DNA from: an uncultured Muribaculaceae bacterium
GTDB lineage: Bacteria; Bacteroidota; Bacteroidia; Bacteroidales; Muribaculaceae
NCBI GenBank assembly: GCA_910577355.1
Contig: CAJTMY010000061.1
Span: 1 to 8,785 of the forward strand
Reading direction: 5' to 3'
DNA: 8,785 nucleotides
This document shows, one piece after another, positions 1-5,899 of this stretch (positions within the stretch are counted from its first letter, which is position 1; every line of letters starts with the position of its first letter). The notes under the pieces are model-generated. The model worked only from the letters and a program-made list of their open reading frames with translations, had not been told where the DNA came from and did no database searches. A program made the position numbers and the translations under genes.

Positions 1-72
1 GCGGGACCGAGAATTGAACTCGGGACCTCCGGGTTATGAATCCGACGCTCTAACCGACTGAGCTATCCCGCC
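1..72 (-). tRNA. tRNA-Met (CAT anticodon), 3' end cut by window edge
   Basis: Read on the minus strand, the sequence folds as a tRNA. The acceptor strand GGCGGGA (66-72) is followed by U8, a D-arm with GCTC/GAGC, an anticodon loop TTCATAA with CAT at 36-38, a variable region AGGTC, and a T-arm CCGAG-TTCAATT-CTCGG. The 3' acceptor strand TCCCGC reaches position 1, so the last acceptor base, the discriminator and any CCA lie outside the window. The anticodon stem has an A-C mismatch next to the loop. It lacks the C1-A72 mismatch and GGG anticodon-stem pairs of an initiator, so elongator Met is the likeliest identity. A tRNA-Ile whose CAT anticodon is modified by TilS cannot be excluded from sequence alone. 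Confidence 0.93.
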
Positions 73-84
73 GTTTTGCGAGTG

Positions 85-116
85 CAAAGTTATCCAATTT
101 CTGAAGAACCACCAAA
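85..116 (-). promoter_or_regulatory. Bacteroidetes-type promoter for the tRNA
   Basis: On the minus strand, TTTG (113-116) is followed by exactly 20 nt and then TAACTTTG (85-92), matching the Bacteroidetes -33/-7 pattern TTTG-N19-21-TAnnTTTG. Transcription would start about 6 nt after the -7 box, giving a short leader before the mature tRNA 5' end at 72. This is one of the two best promoter matches in the window. Confidence 0.72.
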
Positions 117-151
117 TTTTTATACAACTTTTTTATAAAAAACTTCACAAC

Positions 152-559
152 ATGCGAAAAATCAGTCTAATCATCGTCCACTGCACCGCCACACCCGCCG
201 GTCGCGACGTCTCTGTAAACGAAATCGACATCTGGCACCGCAAGCGCGGATTCAACGGCATAGGATATCACTATGTGATCGGCCTCAACGGCAACATCGA
301 ACTCGGCCGGGAGATCGAACTACCCGGCGCGCACACGCTCCACTTCAACCGATACTCCGTAGGCGTAGCATACGTAGGAGGCCTCGATGCCAAGGGTCGC
401 CCCGCCGACACACGCACACCCGAGCAACGCAAAGCCCTGCTACGCCTGCTCCGACACCTGCGCACCTTGTATCCGCAGGCACGTATACTCGGGCACAACG
501 ACCTGTCTCAAAAAGCCTGCCCCTGCTTCAACGCCACCGAAGAATACAAAGACATATGA
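152..559 (+). CDS. N-acetylmuramoyl-L-alanine amidase, T7-lysozyme type (phage endolysin-like)
   Basis: A 135-aa peptidoglycan amidase of the Amidase_2/PGRP fold, which cuts the bond between N-acetylmuramic acid and L-alanine. The T7 lysozyme zinc ligands (H17, H122, C130) match H10, H115 and C123 here with the same 8-residue gap between the last two. The catalytic Tyr and Lys (T7 Y46, K128) match Y39 and K121, also at identical spacing from H10 and C123. Visible motifs are IIVHCTAT near the N terminus and a C-terminal GHNDLS...KACPCF. The protein is a single domain of about endolysin length, with no signal peptide, so it would need a holin or cell damage to reach the wall. No strong promoter or Shine-Dalgarno sequence is visible before the ATG. 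Its stop overlaps the next gene by ATGA, which suggests translational coupling. Fold and active site are clear; the role, phage remnant or domesticated, is inference. Confidence 0.93.
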   Translation: MRKISLIIVHCTATPAGRDVSVNEIDIWHRKRGFNGIGYHYVIGLNGNIELGREIELPGAHTLHFNRYSVGVAYVGGLDAKGRPADTRTPEQRKALLRLLRHLRTLYPQARILGHNDLSQKACPCFNATEEYKDI

Positions 560-975
560 TACTCCGGATTATACTAATCGCAACAGCCGCAACGGCAATA
601 GGCGGCTGCTCGTCGCACAGGCACAGCACTACACACAGCGAAAGCACAGGCAACAGAGTGCTGCGTACAAAGAGTTGCGACAGCATCATGCAGATATTGT
701 CGGCTACCATCGACTCGCCCGAGATAGTCATCGAATCCCCCACCATGCCCGGTGGCCGCGCCACCATCCGCGGCCACCGGCTCAAAGCGACCACGCAAAC
801 CACCACGGTGAGCGATACCGACGTGATTGAAACGGAAGAGCTCAACACAGCCACAACCACCGATACGACTGAGGATCGCAGGTCTATCCATCCTCACCGC
901 GTATTGATAGTCCTGTGCACCACAATCGCAGTAATATTTTTCATCATAGGCCGCAAAACACGCAAAAAATCGTAA
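556..975 (+). CDS. Small lipoprotein with C-terminal membrane anchor; candidate unimolecular spanin
   Basis: 139 aa, not recognised as a named family. The N terminus is a lipoprotein signal: a basic residue, a hydrophobic stretch, then IGGC with the lipidated Cys at position 18. The +2 and +3 residues are SS, with no acidic surface-export tract. The middle (about 19-114) is polar and rich in Thr, Ser and charged residues. Residues 116-132 form a hydrophobic membrane segment followed by the basic tail RKTRKKS. This predicts an outer-membrane lipid anchor, a periplasmic linker and an inner-membrane anchor with a cytoplasmic tail, which is the topology of phage u-spanins such as T1 gp11, proteins that fuse inner and outer membranes in the last step of lysis. 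The start codon overlaps the amidase stop (ATGA), as expected for a lysis gene coupled to an endolysin. Topology is seen; spanin function is inferred. It could instead be an unrelated envelope lipoprotein. Confidence 0.8.
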   Translation: MILRIILIATAATAIGGCSSHRHSTTHSESTGNRVLRTKSCDSIMQILSATIDSPEIVIESPTMPGGRATIRGHRLKATTQTTTVSDTDVIETEELNTATTTDTTEDRRSIHPHRVLIVLCTTIAVIFFIIGRKTRKKS

Positions 976-980
976 CTTTG
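973..980 (+). promoter_or_regulatory. Possible -7 box directly before the helicase gene
   Basis: TAACTTTG, followed by T, is a full match to TAnnTTTG, but it ends only 4 nt before the helicase ATG and begins at the TAA stop of the preceding gene. No TTTG lies about 20 nt upstream. If used, transcription would begin at or next to the start codon, giving a leaderless message. Otherwise the match is chance and the helicase is read through from upstream. Confidence 0.4.
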
Positions 981-984
981 TCGT

Positions 985-2973
985 ATGAATATAAAGGACA
1001 TCGATCTGGACAACGCGGAATTCAAGCAAATAGAGGCGCTCATCAACTTCACCGACACGTCGGTGTTCATGACCGGCAAGGCCGGCACGGGCAAATCCAC
1101 CTTCCTGAAGTACATCACCGCCACCACGCGCAAGAAGCATGTGGTGCTCGCCCCTACGGGCATAGCGGCGGTCAACGCCGGCGGCCAGACACTGCACTCC
1201 TTTTTCCATCTTCCGCTCAAACCGCTGATGCCCGACGACCCCGAGTTCGCCCGCGACCGACTGAGCAAGCGCATGAAATACAGCAAGCAGTTTGTGAAAC
1301 TGCTACGCGATCTCGAGCTTATAATAATCGACGAGATATCAATGGTGCGTGCCGACGTAATCGACTTCATCGACAAACTGTTGCGCCACTATTGCCGCAA
1401 CAACCACCGCCCCTTCGGCGGCAAGCAGCTGCTCATGGTGGGCGATGTATTCCAGCTCGAACCGGTGGTGACATCGCAGGCACGCGAGATACTGAGGCAC
1501 GCGTATAGCAACTTCTACTTCTTCTCGGCCCGGGTGTTCGCCGAGTTCGATCTTGTGCCTATCGAACTCCGCAAAGTATACCGCCAGAGCGACAGTACAT
1601 TCGTCAACCTGCTCGACCGTGTGCGTTCTGGCTGCCCCGGCGCCGACGACCTCCGCACCATCAACGCCCGTGTCAACACTTCGCCCGCCGGAGACTCCGG
1701 CATGACAATGACCATCGCCACCCGACGCGAGATAGTCGACAGCATAAACGAGAGCCATCTCGAGGCCCTGCCCGACAAGGCCATAACATTCGTCGCCGAG
1801 GTAAAGGACGATTTTCCGGAGTCATCCTTCCCCACCGACCGTAATCTCACTCTCAAGAAAGGCGCACAGGTGGTGTTCATACGCAACGACCCTGAGGGAC
1901 GTTGGGTAAACGGCACGATAGGCCATGTGCACAGTCTGAAAAAAGACGAACTGCAAGTAGCTCTCGAAGATGGCGACATACACACCATCGAGCCGGAGAC
2001 ATGGGGCAACATAGAATACGACTACGACGAAGCCGAAAAGAAAGTCACCGAGACCGTCAAAGGATCATTCAGACAGTACCCCGTAAAACTCGCATGGGCG
2101 CTCACCATACACAAAAGTCAGGGACTGACGTTCAACCACATCATAATCGACTTCGGCCCGGGAGCCTTCACCGGCGGACAAAGCTATGTGGCGCTGAGCC
2201 GCTGCACATCGCTCGAAGGCATCAGCCTGGCCTCGCCGCTGCGACCCAACGACATATATGTGAGTACTGCAGTACAGCAATTCGCACGCAGCTTCAACAA
2301 TCCGCAGAAAATCACCGGAGCGCTCGAATGGGCCCGGGCCGACTCACTATACGCCGAAGCAGGCGCCGCCTTCGGCAAACGCAGATTCAACGAAGCCGTT
2401 GAGAAATTTGCCGAGGCCTCGGCCATACGTCCCGAACTCTCCGACCGACGCATACGTCGTCTTTTGACACAGAAGCTTTACAGCCTCGACGATTCGCGGC
2501 GGCAGGTAGACCGGATGCGACAGGAAATGGAGACCATGCAGCGAAAATTCGACGCTTTGGCCGAGGAATTCGCCGACATGGGGCTGCAATGCCTCGACGA
2601 GGCCTGGGATCCGGAGCCGGCAATGGCAAACTTCGCAAAGGCGCTCGACCTCAACCCCGGATGCTACCGCGCCATCATAGGCAAGGCACGCGCACTGATA
2701 CAGACCGGCGACAACGATGCCGCCTCGGGCATACTCGCCAAAGCCTCGCGCGACTATAAGCGATACGAAGCCCCATACGAACTCGGGGCGATGTATCTGT
2801 CGGCCGGCGATCTCGACAACGCCGCCCGTTACCTTAAGAAAGCCCATAAGTCAGCACCGAAAATACCCGAAATACTCGACGCTTTGGCCGATACCTACGA
2901 CGCGCTCGACGACAAAGCGCAGGCCGACCGATACCGCGCACGCGCGGCAGAACTGCGAAAGAAAAAACAGTAA
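985..2973 (+). CDS. PIF1-like superfamily 1 DNA helicase with C-terminal TPR region
   Basis: 662 aa. Residues 1 to about 435 are an ATP-dependent helicase core of the PIF1/RecD-like SF1B group, expected to unwind DNA 5' to 3'. Visible motifs are Walker A GKAGTGKST (31-39, Lys37), motif Ia APTGIAA (56-62), TLHSFF (69-74), Walker B DEIS (116-119), motif III GDVFQLEPV (153-161), YRQ with a candidate arginine finger R200, IHKSQG (375-380) and motif VI YVALSRC (401-407, R406). From about 450 to the end lie helix-pair TPR-like repeats with a short coiled-coil-like stretch near 505-530, suggesting a protein-interaction tail. The ATG at 985 must be the start, because the next Met (29) sits against Walker A. 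The gene begins 9 nt after the spanin-like gene, so read-through is possible. Helicase assignment is firm; the substrate and TPR partner are unknown. Confidence 0.92.
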   Translation: MNIKDIDLDNAEFKQIEALINFTDTSVFMTGKAGTGKSTFLKYITATTRKKHVVLAPTGIAAVNAGGQTLHSFFHLPLKPLMPDDPEFARDRLSKRMKYSKQFVKLLRDLELIIIDEISMVRADVIDFIDKLLRHYCRNNHRPFGGKQLLMVGDVFQLEPVVTSQAREILRHAYSNFYFFSARVFAEFDLVPIELRKVYRQSDSTFVNLLDRVRSGCPGADDLRTINARVNTSPAGDSGMTMTIATRREIVDSINESHLEALPDKAITFVAEVKDDFPESSFPTDRNLTLKKGAQVVFIRNDPEGRWVNGTIGHVHSLKKDELQVALEDGDIHTIEPETWGNIEYDYDEAEKKVTETVKGSFRQYPVKLAWALTIHKSQGLTFNHIIIDFGPGAFTGGQSYVALSRCTSLEGISLASPLRPNDIYVSTAVQQFARSFNNPQKITGALEWARADSLYAEAGAAFGKRRFNEAVEKFAEASAIRPELSDRRIRRLLTQKLYSLDDSRRQVDRMRQEMETMQRKFDALAEEFADMGLQCLDEAWDPEPAMANFAKALDLNPGCYRAIIGKARALIQTGDNDAASGILAKASRDYKRYEAPYELGAMYLSAGDLDNAARYLKKAHKSAPKIPEILDALADTYDALDDKAQADRYRARAAELRKKKQ

Positions 2974-3017
2974 AATACAACAGGCGGAACACCTTGATGC
3001 CCGCCTGCTGCAGTATT
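2974..3017. terminator. Composite inverted repeat between convergent genes, likely bidirectional terminator
   Basis: CAGGCGG (2981-2987) pairs with CCGCCTG (3001-3007) across a 13-nt loop. Outside it, AATAC (2974-2978) pairs with GTATT (3013-3017) across a small asymmetric internal loop. It sits in the 56-nt gap between the helicase stop and the 3' end of the convergent OmpA-like gene, where both transcripts should end. There is no clear T-tract, so intrinsic termination is plausible but not proven. Confidence 0.5.
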
Positions 3018-3029
3018 AGTCAACAGAAT

Positions 3030-3734
3030 TTATTTGAGAGTGCCCGCCTCTGCCTTTTTGATCATATTCTGGTCGGCGGTGATGTAGATCTCCACACGAC
3101 GGTTCTGTGCACGGCCGGCGGGAGTATCATTCGAAGCCACATAATCGGCCATCGGGATACCCTGCGATGAAAGCCTTGTATAAGGCACGCCACAGTTGGC
3201 AAGATAGCTGAGCACTGAAGCGGCACGCTCGTTAGCCACCCGCTCGTTTACAGCCATTGAGCCGGTATTGTCGGTAAAGCCGTATATCTGTATGTTGGTA
3301 TCGGGGTTGCCGATGATGTTGCGGGCGAAGTTGCTCAGGTCTGTCTTGGCCTGTGCGCTGAGATTGGCCTTGTTGGTGGCGAAGAGAATGCCGCCGTCGA
3401 AAGTCACCTTGATGGCTCGCAGACCGTTGGCATCGGTGGTTTCCTCAACCTTGGCCTGATTGGCAAGTTCCTGTTGGAGCTCTTTCTGTTGCTTGTCCAT
3501 GCGGTTTCCTATCAGCGTACCGGCACCGGCACCTACAGCAGCACCGATGGCCGAACCGATAGCCGCACCCTTGCCGCCGCCTATCAAGGCTCCGATACCT
3601 GCACCTGCGGCTGCACCGCCGCCACCGCCTATCAGGGCGCCCTTACCAGTGTTTGTCATCGACGAGCATCCGGCCTCGCCTATAAGAAGAGCACCGCATA
3701 TCAGTGCTATACAAGAGATTTTAATAAGCTTCAT
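3030..3734 (-). CDS. OmpA-family lipoprotein with glycine-zipper region
   Basis: 234 aa, similar in architecture to E. coli YiaD. The N terminus is a lipoprotein signal ending in GEAGC with the lipidated Cys at 23, followed by SS, so it is probably held in the inner leaflet of the outer membrane. Residues 30-76 are a glycine-zipper segment with repeated GxxxG/GxxxA spacing. A short Gln/Glu/Lys-rich helix (80-98) leads to an OmpA C-terminal peptidoglycan-binding domain from about 108 to 219. There D155 in GFTDNTG and R170 in NERAAS have the same 15-residue spacing as the diaminopimelate-binding Asp271 and Arg286 of OmpA, and the usual NRRVEI motif is at 211-216. The expected role is tethering the outer membrane to the cell wall. 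It stands alone, convergent with the helicase and divergent from the EamA transporter gene. The ATG at 3734 fits the signal peptide. Confidence 0.93.
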   Translation of the reverse strand: MKLIKISCIALICGALLIGEAGCSSMTNTGKGALIGGGGGAAAGAGIGALIGGGKGAAIGSAIGAAVGAGAGTLIGNRMDKQQKELQQELANQAKVEETTDANGLRAIKVTFDGGILFATNKANLSAQAKTDLSNFARNIIGNPDTNIQIYGFTDNTGSMAVNERVANERAASVLSYLANCGVPYTRLSSQGIPMADYVASNDTPAGRAQNRRVEIYITADQNMIKKAEAGTLK

Positions 3735-3781
3735 GATTATATTCTCACTTTATTGGTTGAACAGTATACTAAGTTTCCTTA

Positions 3782-3797
3782 CAAAATTACAAATTTA
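3782..3797 (-). promoter_or_regulatory. Tandem -7 boxes upstream of the OmpA-like gene
   Basis: On the minus strand TAAATTTG (3790-3797) is directly followed by TAATTTTG (3782-3789), both full matches to TAnnTTTG. Leaders to the ATG would be about 42 or 50 nt. No good TTTG -33 element is visible about 20 nt upstream of either, so which box is used is unclear. Confidence 0.5.
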
Positions 3798-3809
3798 TGT
3801 TGTAATATG

Positions 3810-3842
3810 TTTCCTTCGTTAGCGAATTTTTTCATAAATTTG
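3810..3842 (+). promoter_or_regulatory. Probable promoter of the EamA transporter gene
   Basis: TAAATTTG (3835-3842) matches the Bacteroidetes -7 box. TTTC (3810-3813), one base off TTTG, lies 21 nt upstream. Transcription would start near 3848 with a leader of about 23 nt. The element faces away from the OmpA-like gene promoter, making this a compact divergent control region. Confidence 0.55.
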
Positions 3843-3870
3843 TAGCGACAACCTAACGACATCAATCACA

Positions 3871-4800
3871 ATGGCCACCAGCTTAAGTCAACTTAAATCC
3901 AACAAATCACAGATACTGGGCATCTTAGGCGCCCTGTTGTGCGTCTCCATGTGGGGCGTGTCATTTGTATCCACAAAGGTTCTCCTCAACGCGGAGATGC
4001 AGCCTGTGGAAATCTATATATACCGTTTCTCATTGGCCTATATCGTGATATTGTGCATGAAGCACAAAAAGATGTTCAGCGACTCCTGGCGCGACGAAGG
4101 ATTACTGTTGCTGTGCGGCCTGTTGGCCGGCTCGATATATTTTCTGGCCGAGAATTTCGCATTGCGGTACACATTGGTGTCCAACGTGTCGTTGCTCACC
4201 TCCACATCGCCCCTCATCACCGCGTTGATTGTCGGAGCTCTTTACAAATCCGACCGGCCCGGCCCGGGCATGATAACAGGATCACTGATCGCTTTTCTTG
4301 GTGTGGCATGCGTGATATTCAACAGCAGTTTCAATCTCGAGATCAATCCGCTCGGCGACCTTCTGTCGCTTGCCGCGGCATTCAGTTGGTCGCTTTATAG
4401 CCTCATACTCAAGCGCCTCAACGCCAATTACGACGTATGGTTCATCACCCGCAAGACATTCTTCTACGGTGTGCTCACCGCCCTGCCGTTCATTACAATC
4501 GAGCCGCCCAAGTTCACACCTGTCGAGCTGTTCCAACATGCCGAGGTGATAGGCAACATCGTGTTCCTCGGGCTCGGTGCCTCGCTGCTCTCCTATATAC
4601 TGTGGGCCGGCACGGTTAAGCGAATGGGAGCCGTAAAGGCCAACAACTATATGTACTTTCAGCCCGTAATAACATTGGTGGTATCGGCCCTGCTTCTGGG
4701 CGAGCATGTATCGTTTGTAGGCTACATGGGCTGCGCGCTCATACTTATAGGCCTTTGGCTGGGAGATTATCTCACACGTAGAGCTAAAATGAAAAGCTGA
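3871..4800 (+). CDS. EamA/DMT-family transporter (RhaT-like permease)
   Basis: 309 aa, an inner-membrane protein with about ten hydrophobic segments arranged as two related five-helix halves, the usual size and layout of the drug/metabolite transporter superfamily. The first half has the typical WGVSFVSTKVLL helix and the RYTLVSNVSLLTSTSPLI segment; the second half begins near the AAFSWSLYSLILKR helix and ends with a PVITLVVSALLLGE helix, a common EamA signature. The C-terminal tail is basic and should be cytoplasmic. Members move amino acids, nucleosides, sugars or drugs; nothing here identifies the substrate. The ATG at 3871 follows a good -7 box and no Shine-Dalgarno sequence is needed. 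The next gene follows after 52 nt with its own -7 box. Confidence 0.92.
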   Translation: MATSLSQLKSNKSQILGILGALLCVSMWGVSFVSTKVLLNAEMQPVEIYIYRFSLAYIVILCMKHKKMFSDSWRDEGLLLLCGLLAGSIYFLAENFALRYTLVSNVSLLTSTSPLITALIVGALYKSDRPGPGMITGSLIAFLGVACVIFNSSFNLEINPLGDLLSLAAAFSWSLYSLILKRLNANYDVWFITRKTFFYGVLTALPFITIEPPKFTPVELFQHAEVIGNIVFLGLGASLLSYILWAGTVKRMGAVKANNYMYFQPVITLVVSALLLGEHVSFVGYMGCALILIGLWLGDYLTRRAKMKS

Positions 4801-4818
4801 ATTTCAGAAAATATTTCG

Positions 4819-4827
4819 TAACTTTGC
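4819..4827 (+). promoter_or_regulatory. -7 box before the DUF4421-like gene
   Basis: TAACTTTGC matches the -7 consensus TAnnTTTG and its frequent following pyrimidine. No clear TTTG is found at the usual distance. A start near 4832 would give a leader of about 20 nt that includes AAAGG (4840-4844), 8 nt before the GTG start codon. Confidence 0.5.
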
Positions 4828-4852
4828 AGACCGAAAAACAAAGGCTACGTCT

Positions 4853-5899
4853 GTGAGACTTCTTTATGCGAGAATAATATTGCTGATTGCCGCATGTGCG
4901 TTGTCGACGCACGGCGCCGGCGCCATAAGCCTCTCGCTCGATTCTATTGCAGCCTGGGGTAAATTTCCACGTTTCTGCATTAACACATACCGTTGGGGCG
5001 ACCGTTTTTTCAACACCTATGATTCGGCATATGTAGTAGGTACCGGCACAAAGTTCAACGTAAAGCTGACCACCGACTCATGGCTGGACACATACCATTT
5101 CATGCTCCCCAACAACGAAAAGATGGAAATGTGGTCGGATCCCTCGACATCTGTGGGCGCCTATCTCACATATCTGGCCGTATCGGTGGGATACGATATC
5201 AATATAAGCAACCTGTTTGGCGGAGTGGCGCATGCACGTTCGCGATATAGATTCGGATTCGACTGTTCTCTGCTCAGTGTCGAGACATACATAGAGAACA
5301 ACGATGTCGGCACTAAAATCAAGCGGTTCGGCCCCTATGACGACATAAGCATGCCGTTCGACGGCGTGAACATACACACATGGGGTATCGATGCCTACTA
5401 TTTTTTCAACCATAAGAAATATTCGCAGGCGGCAGCATTCAGTTTCAGCAAAGTGCAGCGTCGCAGCCAAGGGTCGCTATATGCCGGACTGTCTATATAC
5501 TCGCAGAACTACGACTTCGACTTCTCGACACTCAATCCATCGTTTCTCGGACTGCTTCCGCCCGAATGGAAAAACTATCACTACAAAGCACGTGTGCACA
5601 ACTACGGCCTGCGCTTCGGCTACGGTTACAACTGGGTATTCGCCCGCAACTGGGTATTGTGCGGCACTCTGTCGCCAACAGTAGGCATAAAGAAAGGCTA
5701 TGTGAACAGTGATGAAAAGAAAATCAGTTTCTCGCTGTACACACGAGCCAAGATATCGATAGTATGGAACAAAGGCCGATGGTTTGTCGGTGCGGTGGGC
5801 AAAGCCGACGCAGCTTTGGTGTCAGACCGCCGCACCACTTTTCTGGGAACCAACCTGTCGGCCAGTGCGGCCATCGGATACAGGTTCAATCTGTGGTGA
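4853..5899 (+). CDS. DUF4421-like outer-membrane beta-barrel protein
   Basis: 348 aa of unknown function. A Sec signal peptide is evident: basic start, hydrophobic core, likely cleavage after the AGA near residue 24. The mature part has alternating aromatic and polar residues typical of beta strands and ends in YRFNLW, the C-terminal aromatic signature used for insertion by the BAM machinery. NTYDSAYVVGTG (54-65) and DSWLDTY (75-81) resemble what I recall of the Bacteroidetes DUF4421 family; that match is from memory. The start is GTG, chosen because it directly precedes the signal peptide and has AAAGG 8 nt upstream, an unusually SD-like site for this phylum. The stop lies 14 nt inside the 3' end of the convergent metal permease gene. 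Confidence 0.82.
   Translation: MRLLYARIILLIAACALSTHGAGAISLSLDSIAAWGKFPRFCINTYRWGDRFFNTYDSAYVVGTGTKFNVKLTTDSWLDTYHFMLPNNEKMEMWSDPSTSVGAYLTYLAVSVGYDINISNLFGGVAHARSRYRFGFDCSLLSVETYIENNDVGTKIKRFGPYDDISMPFDGVNIHTWGIDAYYFFNHKKYSQAAAFSFSKVQRRSQGSLYAGLSIYSQNYDFDFSTLNPSFLGLLPPEWKNYHYKARVHNYGLRFGYGYNWVFARNWVLCGTLSPTVGIKKGYVNSDEKKISFSLYTRAKISIVWNKGRWFVGAVGKADAALVSDRRTTFLGTNLSASAAIGYRFNLW

Noticed and set aside
1..151. tRNA-linked integration site for a mobile element carrying the lysis pair
   Set aside because: The pair lies on the 5' side of the tRNA, whereas integration usually uses the 3' end; no integrase and no second copy of the tRNA end is seen.
387..830. A rightward frame overlapping the amidase end and the lipoprotein gene
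   Set aside because: It has no signal, membrane segment or domain, while the other frames give an intact active site and a clear lipobox plus membrane segment.
574..1209. A 211-codon leftward open frame across the lipoprotein and helicase genes
   Set aside because: It crosses the Walker A coding region and the boundary of two better supported genes; composition looks like antisense of coding DNA.
3510..3650. GC-rich repetitive stretch as a DNA repeat
   Set aside because: It is the coding sequence of the glycine-zipper segment of the OmpA-like lipoprotein; the repetition is at protein level and not a regular array.
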